The notes under the pieces: generated by a model
The model's input: the letters and a program-made list of their open reading frames with translations, nothing else
Told to the model about the DNA's origin: nothing
The model's database searches: none
Made by a program: the position numbers and the translations under genes
Assembly (NCBI RefSeq): GCF_004912275.1
Contig: NZ_STGY01000066.1
Location: 1 to 64,000, forward strand
Direction: 5' to 3'
Source: Glycomyces buryatensis
GTDB taxonomy: Bacteria > Actinomycetota > Actinomycetes > Mycobacteriales > Micromonosporaceae
DNA length: 64,000 bases
Part shown: positions 46,634 to 55,417 of the stretch, piece by piece
Layout of the letters: each line of letters opens with the position of its first letter
How positions within the stretch are numbered: position 1 is the stretch's first letter

Positions 46634-48256
46634 ATGTCCACATTCATCACCGTCAACCAGCTCCGTTTCTCCTGGCCCGACGGCGACCGCGTCTTCGACG
46701 GGGTCGACGCCGCCTTCTCGGGCGGCCGGACCGCCCTGATCGGCGACAACGGCACCGGGAAGTCCACACTGCTGCGCCTGATCGCCGGGATCCTGACTCC
46801 CGAGTCCGGCGGCATCACCGTCTCGGGGCTCGCGGCCTACCTGCCGCAGGATCTGCCGCTGCGCCTGGACGACACCGTCGAGGACCTGCTCGGCATCACC
46901 GCGAAGCGAAAGGCCTTGGCGGCCATCGAATCCGGTGACGTGGACGAGGACCACTTCGCCGTCATCGGCGAGGACTGGGACTTCCTCGACCGCGCCCGCG
47001 TCACGCTGGACGAACTCGGGCTGGACCACATCGGACTCGACCGCACCATCGCCACGCTCTCGGGCGGGGAGTCGATGCTCGTCGGTCTGGCCGGGAAGCT
47101 GCTGCTGCGCCCCGACGTGCTGCTGCTGGACGAGCCGTCGAACAATCTCGATGCCTCGGCCCGTGAACGGCTGTACCAGGCGATCGGGCGATTCGGCGGC
47201 ACGCTGCTCGTGGTCACCCACGACAAGGCCCTGATGGAGCACGTCGACGCCGTCGCCGAGCTCTACCGCGGCTCCATCCGCGTCTTCGAGGGCAACTTCG
47301 ACGCCTACGAGCGGGCCATCGCGATCGAAGAGGAGGCCGCCGCCCGCGCCGTGCGCGACGCCAAGGCCGACCTCGGACGCCAGAAACGCGAGCTCATCGC
47401 CGCCCGCATCAAGGGCGACCGGGGCGCCGCCGCCTGGCGCAAGGAACGCGACTCCGGAGGCACGCCGAAGATCCTCCTCAACGGCAAGAAGAACGCCGGA
47501 GAGGTCAGCTCGGCGAAGTACCTGGGCGCCAAGCTCGACGACGTGGCCGAAGCCAAGGACCGCCTCGACGAGGCCGAGGACGCCCTGCGCGACGGCGCCG
47601 CCATCAACATCGACCTGCCCGAGACCTCCGTCAGTTCGCACCGCGAGATCGTGGTCTTGAAGGGGTACAGGCTGAAGGGCCTCAAGGCGACCGATCTGTA
47701 CGGCGACGGCATCGACCTGCACCTGCGCGGCCCCGAGCGGGTGGCGCTGAGCGGCGACAACGGCTCGGGCAAGACCACGTTGCTGCGGGCCGTCGCCGAA
47801 GCCTCCCGGGTGCCGTACGGGTTCTTGACCCAGCGGCTCGAGCTGCTCGACGGCGCCGCCAGCGTCTTCGACAATGTCCGATCCCGCGCCCCCGAGGCCG
47901 AACAGGCGCTGCTGCGCACTCGCCTGGCCCGCTTCGGCATGCGCGGCGACGCGGTCTTCCAGCAGGTCGACTCGCTCTCGGGCGGCCAGCGCCTGCGGGC
48001 GGCACTGGCGACGGTGCTGTCGGCCCAGCCGGCGCCGCACCTGCTGCTGCTGGACGAGCCCACCAACAACCTGGACATGACCTCGACCCGCCAGCTCCAG
48101 CAGGCGCTCACCGCCTACCAGGGCGCGCTGGTCGTGGTCAGCCACGATGAGGCGTTCCTGGCCGGCCTCGGCCTGACCCGCCGCATCACGCTCGAACGCG
48201 GGGAGGGAATCGTCGCCGACACGACGGCCGAAATACCGCGTGCCGACCGGTTGTAG
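46634..48256 (+). CDS. ABC-F family ATPase (antibiotic resistance/ribosome protection type)
   Basis: This 540-aa protein has two ABC domains without membrane spans. Walker A is GDNGTGKST in domain 1 and GDNGSGKTT in domain 2; signatures are [14 protein letters not shown] and [16 protein letters not shown]; both Walker B segments ([22 protein letters not shown]) are present. A charged linker lies between. ATG 46634 is preceded by GAGAGGA. Unlike the ettA in this window, it stands alone with a long leader, a pattern typical of ARE ABC-F proteins that protect ribosomes from 50S-targeting antibiotics. The specific drug class cannot be inferred. The TnpB element 3 end lies 16 bp after its stop. 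Confidence 0.88.
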   Translation: MSTFITVNQLRFSWPDGDRVFDGVDAAFSGGRTALIGDNGTGKSTLLRLIAGILTPESGGITVSGLAAYLPQDLPLRLDDTVEDLLGITAKRKALAAIESGDVDEDHFAVIGEDWDFLDRARVTLDELGLDHIGLDRTIATLSGGESMLVGLAGKLLLRPDVLLLDEPSNNLDASARERLYQAIGRFGGTLLVVTHDKALMEHVDAVAELYRGSIRVFEGNFDAYERAIAIEEEAAARAVRDAKADLGRQKRELIAARIKGDRGAAAWRKERDSGGTPKILLNGKKNAGEVSSAKYLGAKLDDVAEAKDRLDEAEDALRDGAAINIDLPETSVSSHREIVVLKGYRLKGLKATDLYGDGIDLHLRGPERVALSGDNGSGKTTLLRAVAEASRVPYGFLTQRLELLDGAASVFDNVRSRAPEAEQALLRTRLARFGMRGDAVFQQVDSLSGGQRLRAALATVLSAQPAPHLLLLDEPTNNLDMTSTRQLQQALTAYQGALVVVSHDEAFLAGLGLTRRITLERGEGIVADTTAEIPRADRL

Positions 48257-48420
48257 GTCGATACTGCCTGATTGACATCTCCCCTCCCTTCGGGAGGGGA
48301 GCCCAGCCGTCACCGGCCGGGTTTCCTGTTTCGTCGACAGTTGCACTCGCCCTAGGAGGGTTCGTGTCTGACACCGTCTCCGCAGGCGTTTCGCCTCTCC
48401 GCCAGCCCGGCGGCGAGGAT
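48252..48420 (-). ncRNA. Predicted omegaRNA of TnpB element 3
   Basis: The RNA would run from the tnpB 3' end through a GGAAACCCGGCCGGTGACGG-type scaffold and the 10-bp hairpin to TCAA. The guide is the complement of 48271 down to 48252, which overlaps the stop codon of the ABC-F gene. The 5' boundary is approximate. Confidence 0.35.
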
Positions 48421-49590
48421 GTTCTTGGCGGCGTTGACGTCCCTGTCTTCGCCGTGCCCGCAAGTCGGGTCGGGGCAGGTGAAGGTCCGTTGGCCGAGTG
48501 GCATCGCTTCGACCAGGGTTCCGCACGCCGAGCAGGTCTTGGACGAGGGCAGGAACCGGTCGACCGCTATCAGGTCGCGGCCGTACCATTCGGCTTTGTA
48601 TTCGAGCATGCGCCGGAACGTGGACCAGGAGGCGTCCTGGATCGCTCGCGCGAGTGTGTGGTTGGCCAGCATGCCTTGCACGTTCAGGTCCTCGACTGCG
48701 ATCGTTTGGTTTTCGCGAATGAGTCGGGTCGTGAGTTTGTGCAGGTGGTCGGCGCGCCGGTCGGCCACGCGCGCATGAGCGCGGGCGAGCTTCACCTTGG
48801 CTTTGCGAAAGTTGGCGGAGCCCTTCTGTTTGCGCGAGAGTTCACGCTGTCGCTTGGTGATGCGGTCGCGATCCCGGCGTTCGTGGCGTGGGTTGGTGAT
48901 CTTCTCGCCGGTCGAGAGTGTGAGCAGGCTGGTGATTCCGGCGTCGATGCCGACCGCCTCGTCCCGTTTGGGGAGGGCGGGAATGTCTGCTTCGACCAGG
49001 AGGGACACGAACCAGCGTCCGGCCGCGTCGCGGGTCACGGTCACCGTCGACGGCACTGCTTCGACAGGAAGTTGGCGCGACCAGCGGATCTTCAGCGATT
49101 CTTGCTGTTTCGCGAGGGTGAGCTGCCCGCACGACCATTTGAACGCCGAGCGAGTGTATTCGGCCGACCCGGCCAGGACCCGCTTCTTCTTCATGCTCGG
49201 GTATTCGGTGTGGCCCTTGAAGAACCCCGAGAACCCCTTCTGGAGGTGCCGCAGGGCCTGCTGGAGCGGGACGGAGGAGACCTCGTTCAGGAACGCCAGG
49301 TCCTTGCGCCGCTTCCACTTGGTCAGCATGGTCGAGGTCTGCGTGTAGCCGATCGATTCCTTACGGCGGTAGTAGGCCTTGTGGCGATAGTCGAGGGCTT
49401 TGTTGTAGACCAGGCGCACGCACCCGAACGTGCGGGCCAGCTGCTCGGCCTGCACGGGAGTCGGGTAGCACCGGAACCGGTAAGCCCGGTGGCGCGCTTG
49501 GACACTCACGACTCACATTCTAAATAAATTTTTGTAAGAGCGACTCCGGGGTGGTCAGACGGCGAAAGCGTCGCGTTCGCCCGCCCCTGA
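48272..49590 (-). mobile_element. TnpB-only IS200/IS605-type element 3
   Basis: The right end is a perfect 10-bp hairpin CTCCCCTCCC/GGGAGGGGAG (48279-48301) followed, in tnpB orientation, by ATGTCAA ending at 48272. On the left side a hairpin GGCGAA/TTCGCC lies at about 49561-49581, within GTCAG/CTGAC outer arms at about 49555-49590. The left boundary is approximate. No tnpA is present. Confidence 0.6.
48352..49509 (-). CDS. tnpB: TnpB-family RNA-guided nuclease / IS605 OrfB, element 3
   Basis: This 385-aa protein has the HTH_OrfB start (YRFRCYPTPVQAEQLARTFG), and intact catalytic acids D189 (GIDAGITSL), E273 (VEDLNVQGM) and D357 (EDRDVNAAKN). The zinc finger is C326-xx-C329...C345-x4-C350, with a slightly longer second pair (CPDPTC). 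All features for guided DNA cleavage are present. GTG 49509 has TAGAAT (complement of 49517-49522) exactly 7 nt upstream, implying a leaderless transcript. It differs clearly in sequence from the other two TnpBs, so the three are independent arrivals. Confidence 0.9.
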   Translation of the reverse strand: MSVQARHRAYRFRCYPTPVQAEQLARTFGCVRLVYNKALDYRHKAYYRRKESIGYTQTSTMLTKWKRRKDLAFLNEVSSVPLQQALRHLQKGFSGFFKGHTEYPSMKKKRVLAGSAEYTRSAFKWSCGQLTLAKQQESLKIRWSRQLPVEAVPSTVTVTRDAAGRWFVSLLVEADIPALPKRDEAVGIDAGITSLLTLSTGEKITNPRHERRDRDRITKRQRELSRKQKGSANFRKAKVKLARAHARVADRRADHLHKLTTRLIRENQTIAVEDLNVQGMLANHTLARAIQDASWSTFRRMLEYKAEWYGRDLIAVDRFLPSSKTCSACGTLVEAMPLGQRTFTCPDPTCGHGEDRDVNAAKNILAAGLAERRNACGDGVRHEPS

Positions 49591-49654
49591 CCTGCTCCGC
49601 AAGAGTCAATTACCTCCTCGGCCTGAAGGTCAAGGTATCCATGAAGGAGATCCA

Positions 49655-50176
49655 ATGAGAATCGCACCCGTTGCCGCCGCGGTCGCCGTCCTGCTGACCA
49701 CGGTTGCGTGCGGCTCCGATGCCGAAGACGATGCCGACCTGGGCCGGTCCGGCACGGCCACGCTCGAAGTCCTGGACGAATGGGCCGAGGCCTACCCCCG
49801 CGGTACCGGGACCGCGAACGTCTCGACCGACGACGGCACCACCATCGAGCTCGCCGTGACGGGACTGGCCGCCGACAGCGAGTACACCTTCCACGTCCAC
49901 GACGCCGCCTGCGATGCCGATCCGCCCGGTGGCGAACACTGGTCGACCGACGCCGAGGGCGGTGGATACTCGGGCGCCAACGGGTCCACGGCCTCTGACG
50001 AGATCGGCATGTCCTTCACCACCGGTGAGAACGGCGCGGGCAACACCACGGCCACCTCCGAGCTGGTCCTGGACGATCGCGCCGAGAGCATCGTCGTCCA
50101 CGCCCCGAGCAGCGACGAGCACTTCGAGCACCTGGATTCGGATCGGCTCCTGTGCGGTGACCTGGCCGCGGGCTGA
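49655..50176 (+). CDS. SodC-like superoxide dismutase lipoprotein, Cu-only type
   Basis: This 173-aa protein starts with a lipoprotein signal (LLTTVAC, Cys19) and a short acidic linker, then a Cu/Zn-SOD fold. Candidate copper ligands are H80 and H82 (FHVHDAAC), H95 (GGEHW) and H149 (VVHAPSSDEH); C86 and C167 can form the usual disulfide. Two of the zinc-loop histidines are missing, as in Cu-only SODs such as M. tuberculosis SodC. ATG 49655 is preceded by GAAGGAG 6 nt upstream. It likely detoxifies superoxide at the cell surface. Its upstream region borders TnpB element 3. Confidence 0.8.
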   Translation: MRIAPVAAAVAVLLTTVACGSDAEDDADLGRSGTATLEVLDEWAEAYPRGTGTANVSTDDGTTIELAVTGLAADSEYTFHVHDAACDADPPGGEHWSTDAEGGGYSGANGSTASDEIGMSFTTGENGAGNTTATSELVLDDRAESIVVHAPSSDEHFEHLDSDRLLCGDLAAG

Positions 50177-50294
50177 ACTGCACCTCCCTTCGGCTTCCCG
50201 GGCCCGACGTAGTGCCCCGAGACGTGTCCGGTCCGCGCCTGCCGTAATTGCGTTGGCGCCCGAGGCGGATGCTCAAGTATTCTTAGCGATCGTC

Positions 50295-53200
50295 ATGCCC
50301 GAGAGCACCTCGAACACCCGGACCAGCCTGCGCGAGCGCGTATCCGCCCTGCGCACGGCCGATCAGCGTGCACTGCGCCGCAAGCTTCGCGAGGCCCGCG
50401 AGGCCGATGGACCGGCCCGCGCCGCGGCCTTCGCCGCGCTCGAAACCGACGTGGAGGCGAAGGAGCAGGCTCTGAAGGCCCGCGCCGCCCGCCTCCCGAA
50501 GATCGTCTATCCCGAGGAACTGCCCGTCTCGCAGCGGCGCGAGGACCTGCTCGAGGCGATCCGCGACAACCAGGTCGTCATCATCGCGGGGGAGACCGGC
50601 TCGGGCAAGACCACGCAGATTCCAAAGATCTGCCTCGAGCTCGGCCGGGGCGTGCGGGGCATGATCGGGCATACCCAGCCCCGCCGCATCGCCGCCCGCG
50701 CCGTGGCGGAGCGCATTGCCGAGGAGCTCGGTTCCCCGCTGGGCGAGGCCGTCGGCTGGAAGGTCCGCTTCACCGACCAGGTCTCCGACGCGAGCTTCAT
50801 CAAGGTCATGACCGACGGCATCCTGCTCACCGAGATCCAGCGCGACCGGCTCTTGAGCGCCTACGACACGATCATCATCGACGAGGCCCACGAGCGCAGC
50901 CTCAATATCGACTTCATCCTCGGCTGCCTGCGGCAGATCCTCTCCAAGCGGCCCGACCTGAAGGTCATCGTCACCTCCGCGACCATCGACCCCGAGCGGT
51001 TCGCGAAGCACTTCGCTGGAAGCGAAAAGGGGCTCAGTGCTGGAGGCGAAAAGAAGGGGCTCAGTGCCGGAGGCGAAAAGCAGGGGCAGAGCGGTACGGA
51101 TGGGGACCCGGCGCCGATCATCGAGGTCTCCGGCCGCACCTACCCCGTCGAAGTTCGCTACCGGCCCCTGTTGGAGGACGAGGTCCAGCGCGACCAGACC
51201 GACGGCATCTTGGAGGCCGTCAGCGAGCTCGGCCGCGTCGGCGACGGCGACATCCTCGTCTTCCTCTCCGGCGAGCAGGAGATTCGCGACACCGCCGACG
51301 CCCTGGAGAAGGCGAAGCTCCGGCACACCGAGATCGTCCCGCTCTACGCCCGGCTCTCCGCCGCCGAGCAGCACCGCGTGTTCTCCTCCCACACCGGCAG
51401 GCGCATCGTCTTGGCCACCAACGTCGCCGAGACGTCCCTGACGGTGCCCGGCATCCGCTACGTCATCGACGCCGGCAACGCCCGCATCTCCCGCTACTCG
51501 GCCCGCACCAAGGTCCAGCGCCTCCCGATCGAGCGGATCAGCCAGGCCAGCGCCAACCAGCGGGCCGGGCGCTGCGGCCGTGTCGCCGAGGGCGTCTGCA
51601 TCCGCCTCTACTCCGAAGAGGACTACCTTTCCCGGCCGGAGTTCACCGACGCCGAGATCCTGCGCACCAACCTCGCCAGCGTCATCCTCCAGATGACCGC
51701 CGCGAAGCTCGGCAAGGTCGAATCGTTCCCGTTCGTGGACGCCCCGGACCAGCGCAATATCAAGGACGGCACGGACCTGCTGGTCGAGATCGGCGCGCTG
51801 GAAGACATTCGAAGCGGCGAGCGGCGCCTCACCCAGACCGGCCGCGACCTGGCGCGGTTGCCGATCGACCCGCGCCTGGCGCGAATGATCCTCCAGGCTC
51901 GCGAGGAGGGCTGCGTCTACGAGGTCGCAGTCATCACCGCGGCCCTGTCCATTCAGGACCCGCGCGAGCGTCCGGCCGACAAGAAGGCCCAGTCCGACCA
52001 GGCCCACGCCCGCTTCAACGACCCCGAATCGGACTTCTCCGCCTACCTCAACCTGTGGAAGTACCTCGACGACGAGCGGCGCTCCCGCTCCTCGAGCGCC
52101 TTCCGCCGCATGTGCAAACAGGAATACCTGCACTACCTGCGCATCCGCGAGTGGCAGGACCTGGTGCGCCAGATCCTCTCCGTGCTCAAGAGCCTGAAGA
52201 TCCCCACACATCCGACCAACCCGGCCCCGGACACCAAGCGCATCCACACCGCGCTGCTGTCGGGGCTCCTGTCCCACATCGGTGTCAAAGAGGCCGACAA
52301 GCGCGAATACCTCGGCGGGCGAAACGCCAAGTTCGCGATCTTCCCCGGTTCGGGATTGTTCAAGAAGCAGCCGCGGTGGGTCGTCGCCGGGGAGCTGGTC
52401 GAGACCTCCCGCCTGTGGGGCCGCGTCTGCGCCAAGATCGAACCCGAATGGGTCGAACCGCTCGCCGAGCACCTCACCAAGCGCACCTACTCCGAACCCC
52501 ATTGGTCCAAGAAGTCCGGCGCCGTCCTCGCCTTCGAGCGCGTCACGCTCTACGGCGTTCCGATCGTGCCGCGCCGCCAGGTCAATTTCGGCCGCATCGA
52601 CCCGGCCGCCAGCCGCGAGCTGTTCATCCGCCACGCCCTCGTCCAGGGCGAGTGGGAGACCCACCACGCGTTCTTCCAGCGCAACCGCGACAAGATCGGC
52701 GAGGTCGAGGACCTGGAGAACCGGGTGCGGCAGCGCGGCCTGCTGGCCGACGAGCAGACCCTGTTCGACTTCTACGACGAGCGCCTGCCCGCCGACATCG
52801 TCTCCGGCCGCCACTTCGACTCCTGGTGGAAGAAGCAGCCGGACAAGCACCGGCTCGACTTCGACGAGGCACTGCTGCTGGGCGACCGCGCCGGCGACGT
52901 CGCCGCCGAGCACTACCCCGAGGTGTGGACGTCCGAGGGCGTCGACCTCGAACTCGACTACGAGTTCGAGCCGGGCAAGGCCAATGACGGCGTCACCGTC
53001 GGCGTCCCACTTCCGGCCCTCCAGCAGCTCGACCAGGACGCCTTCACCTGGCAGGTCCCGGGCCTGCGCGCCGAGTTCGCCGAGTCGCTGCTCAAGAGCC
53101 TCCCGAAGTCCCTGCGCCGCAACTTCGTGCCCGCGCCGGACTTCGCCCGGGCCGCCGTCGCCCGCATGTCACCCGAGGACGGGCGGCCGATGACGGCCGC

Positions 53201-54263
53201 GCTGGCGGAGACGCTGCGGACCATGACCGGCGTCCACGTCCCCGAGGACGCGTTCGACCTCACCAAGATTCCCGGCCACCTGCTCATCACCTTCCAGATC
53301 AAGGACGAGGACGGCTCGGTCCTGGCCCAGGGCAAGGAACTGGGGGCGCTCCAGCGGCAGCTGGCGCCGAAGGCCGCCGAGGCCGCGTCCGAGGCCGCCC
53401 CGGAACTCGAACGCACAGGACTGACCACTTGGGACTTCGGTGATCTGCCGAAGCTCCAGGAGACCCCGCGGCGCGGCTACACCGCGAAGGCATACCCGGC
53501 CCTGGTGGACGAGGGCACGACCGTCGGCATCAAGGCCTTCCCCGACCCCGCCTCCCAGGCGGCCGGCATGTGGGCCGGCACGCGCCGCCTCATCCGCCTG
53601 AACGTCCCCGACCCGCACCTCAAAGAGGCGCTGACGCGGAACGAGCAGCTCGCGCTGGCCACCGGGCCCTACGACAATGTCGGTGCGCTGCTTGACGACT
53701 GCATTCGGACCGTGCTCGACAAGGTCCTCATCGAAGGCGGCGGAACGGCCTGGGACCAGGCCGGCTTCGAGGCGCTGCTCAAACGCGCCCGTCCCGAGGT
53801 CGCGGGAGAGTCGGCCGCGGTGGCGCGCAAGGCCGCCGCGATCCTGACCGAGGCCCGGGCGGCCTCGCGCCTCCTCGAAGGCAAGTTCGACTTCTCGATG
53901 CTGCCGGCCATGAGCGACATGCGCGCCCAGCTCGACGGCCTCGTCGGCAATGACGGCTTCATCGGCGCGACCGGCTGGTGGCGCCTGGACGACCTGCACC
54001 GATACCTCAAGGGCATCGTCTACCGCGCGAAGCGCGTCGTGACCGACCCGGCGGGGGACAAGGCGAAGATGGACCTGGTGCGCGGCCTGGAGGCCGAACG
54101 CGACTCCCTCGCCCGCACCCGGCCCACGGCCCTGCGCTCGGGCGAGGGCCGCGAGCTGCGCTGGATGCTCGAGGAGCTGCGCATCAGCTTCTTCGCGCAG
54201 CAGCTCGGCACCCGCTACCAGGTGAGCGAGAAGCGGGTCCGCAGGCTCCTGCAGTCGCTGTAA
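50295..54263 (+). CDS. hrpA: ATP-dependent RNA helicase HrpA
   Basis: This 1322-aa DEAH helicase has motif I GETGSGKT (99-106), DEAH (196-199), SAT near 228-230 and motif VI QRAGRCGR, followed by winged-helix, HA2 and OB-fold regions and the large DUF3418 C-terminal part. HrpA family proteins unwind RNA and in E. coli rescue collided ribosomes. The length is normal. ATG 50295 has TATTCT 11 nt upstream. A three-copy AG(S/G)EK peptide repeat at residues 241-266 sits between RecA1 and the next strand. The gene is monocistronic. Confidence 0.94.
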   Translation: MPESTSNTRTSLRERVSALRTADQRALRRKLREAREADGPARAAAFAALETDVEAKEQALKARAARLPKIVYPEELPVSQRREDLLEAIRDNQVVIIAGETGSGKTTQIPKICLELGRGVRGMIGHTQPRRIAARAVAERIAEELGSPLGEAVGWKVRFTDQVSDASFIKVMTDGILLTEIQRDRLLSAYDTIIIDEAHERSLNIDFILGCLRQILSKRPDLKVIVTSATIDPERFAKHFAGSEKGLSAGGEKKGLSAGGEKQGQSGTDGDPAPIIEVSGRTYPVEVRYRPLLEDEVQRDQTDGILEAVSELGRVGDGDILVFLSGEQEIRDTADALEKAKLRHTEIVPLYARLSAAEQHRVFSSHTGRRIVLATNVAETSLTVPGIRYVIDAGNARISRYSARTKVQRLPIERISQASANQRAGRCGRVAEGVCIRLYSEEDYLSRPEFTDAEILRTNLASVILQMTAAKLGKVESFPFVDAPDQRNIKDGTDLLVEIGALEDIRSGERRLTQTGRDLARLPIDPRLARMILQAREEGCVYEVAVITAALSIQDPRERPADKKAQSDQAHARFNDPESDFSAYLNLWKYLDDERRSRSSSAFRRMCKQEYLHYLRIREWQDLVRQILSVLKSLKIPTHPTNPAPDTKRIHTALLSGLLSHIGVKEADKREYLGGRNAKFAIFPGSGLFKKQPRWVVAGELVETSRLWGRVCAKIEPEWVEPLAEHLTKRTYSEPHWSKKSGAVLAFERVTLYGVPIVPRRQVNFGRIDPAASRELFIRHALVQGEWETHHAFFQRNRDKIGEVEDLENRVRQRGLLADEQTLFDFYDERLPADIVSGRHFDSWWKKQPDKHRLDFDEALLLGDRAGDVAAEHYPEVWTSEGVDLELDYEFEPGKANDGVTVGVPLPALQQLDQDAFTWQVPGLRAEFAESLLKSLPKSLRRNFVPAPDFARAAVARMSPEDGRPMTAALAETLRTMTGVHVPEDAFDLTKIPGHLLITFQIKDEDGSVLAQGKELGALQRQLAPKAAEAASEAAPELERTGLTTWDFGDLPKLQETPRRGYTAKAYPALVDEGTTVGIKAFPDPASQAAGMWAGTRRLIRLNVPDPHLKEALTRNEQLALATGPYDNVGALLDDCIRTVLDKVLIEGGGTAWDQAGFEALLKRARPEVAGESAAVARKAAAILTEARAASRLLEGKFDFSMLPAMSDMRAQLDGLVGNDGFIGATGWWRLDDLHRYLKGIVYRAKRVVTDPAGDKAKMDLVRGLEAERDSLARTRPTALRSGEGRELRWMLEELRISFFAQQLGTRYQVSEKRVRRLLQSL
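51015..51092 (+). repeat. Short tandem repeat inside hrpA
   Basis: Three imperfect copies of 24, 27 and 27 nt start GC(T/C)GGA(A/G)GCGAAAAG. They encode AGSEKGLS, AGGEKKGLS and AGGEKQGQS in frame, forming a hydrophilic surface-loop insertion. Confidence 0.9.
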
Positions 54264-54427
54264 CGCACCTGCCCGGATGATCCGACACGAAATGCGGGCC
54301 CCGAGGCGCGCCGATCGCCCATAGGATCGACGCCAGGTCCGCCCCGCGCGCCGAGCTCATCCCAAAACCGATCGATCTTGTCGGACCGGCGTTGCATGAT
54401 CGGAGAGGACCTATTTAGGAGGACCTC

Positions 54428-55417
54428 GTGTCGCAAGACAACGCCATCGAAACCGAGGGGCTGACGAAGCGCTTCGGCGACCTGGTCGCCGTCGACAACG
54501 TCGACCTGACCGCACGCACCGGTTCGGTGCTCGGTGTGCTCGGCCCCAATGGGGCTGGAAAGACCACCATCGTCAGGATGCTGGCCACCCTCTCCCAACC
54601 CACCGCGGGAACCGCCAGCGTCGGCGGCCACGACATCGTGCACGACGCCGCCCGGGTGCGTTCCCTCATCGGCCTCACCGGCCAGTTCGCGGGCGTGGAC
54701 GAACTGCTCACCGGCGAGGAGAACCTGCTGTTCATCGGCCGCCTGCTCGGCGTTCCGCGCCGCGCCGCGCGCGAGCGGGCCCGCGAACTGCTGGCCCAGT
54801 TCGACCTCTCCGACGCCGGCGACAAGGCCGCGAAGGCCTACTCCGGCGGCATGCGGCGGCGCCTCGACCTCGCCGCGAGCCTCGTCGGCCGACCCAAGAT
54901 CCTGTTCCTGGACGAACCGACGACGGGACTGGACCCCCGCGCCCGCGGCGAGCTGTGGGACCTGGTGCGCACCCTCGTGGCCGACGGAACCACCGTCCTG
55001 CTCACCACCCAGTACCTGGAGGAGGCCGACCAGCTGGCCGACGACATCGTTGTGATCGACCGCGGCAAGGTCATCGCCACCGGCACCCCCAACCAGCTCA
55101 AGTCCAAGATCGGCGGGCAGACCCTCCGCATCCAGCCCGAGGACCCCGCCCAGCTCGAGACCGTCAGCGGCCTCGTCGCCGCCCGCTTCCCCGAACTCGA
55201 CCCGCTGGTCGAGGCGGGAGCGATCACCATCGGCGTCAACGATGACGGGGTCATGCCCTCCCTTGCCGCCGACCTGCGCGAACGGGGCATCACCCTCACC
55301 GACTTCCACCTCGGACTCTCCAGCCTGGACGAGGTCTTCCTGACTCTCACCGGGCACCGCGCCGAGACCGACGATGAAACCGACCCGACCGAGACCGAAC
55401 CCGAGGTGTCACAATGA
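54428..55417 (+). CDS. DrrA-type ABC transporter ATP-binding protein
   Basis: This 329-aa ATPase belongs to the daunorubicin-resistance (DrrA) family. It has Walker A GPNGAGKTT, signature YSGGMRRRLDLAASLVG, Walker B ILFLDEPTTGLD, the H-loop region replaced by TQYLEEADQLAD as is typical for DrrA, and a C-terminal LSSLDEVFLTLTGH motif that is characteristic of this family. GTG 54428 has AGGAGG 6 nt upstream. The permease gene begins in its stop codon. Substrates are usually antibiotics or lipids; none is predictable. Confidence 0.93.
   Translation: MSQDNAIETEGLTKRFGDLVAVDNVDLTARTGSVLGVLGPNGAGKTTIVRMLATLSQPTAGTASVGGHDIVHDAARVRSLIGLTGQFAGVDELLTGEENLLFIGRLLGVPRRAARERARELLAQFDLSDAGDKAAKAYSGGMRRRLDLAASLVGRPKILFLDEPTTGLDPRARGELWDLVRTLVADGTTVLLTTQYLEEADQLADDIVVIDRGKVIATGTPNQLKSKIGGQTLRIQPEDPAQLETVSGLVAARFPELDPLVEAGAITIGVNDDGVMPSLAADLRERGITLTDFHLGLSSLDEVFLTLTGHRAETDDETDPTETEPEVSQ

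Noticed and set aside
46558-46938. Upstream ORF as attenuator of the ABC-F gene
   Set aside because: The frame starting at 46558 has no early stop and runs far into the ABC-F gene, so it cannot act as a short leader peptide.
46556-48589. 677-codon minus-strand ORF opposite the ABC-F gene
   Set aside because: The opposite strand encodes a clear ABC-F protein with all motifs; the antisense product is low-complexity.
51015-51092. Tandem repeats considered as a CRISPR array
   Set aside because: Units are contiguous without spacers and in frame within hrpA.
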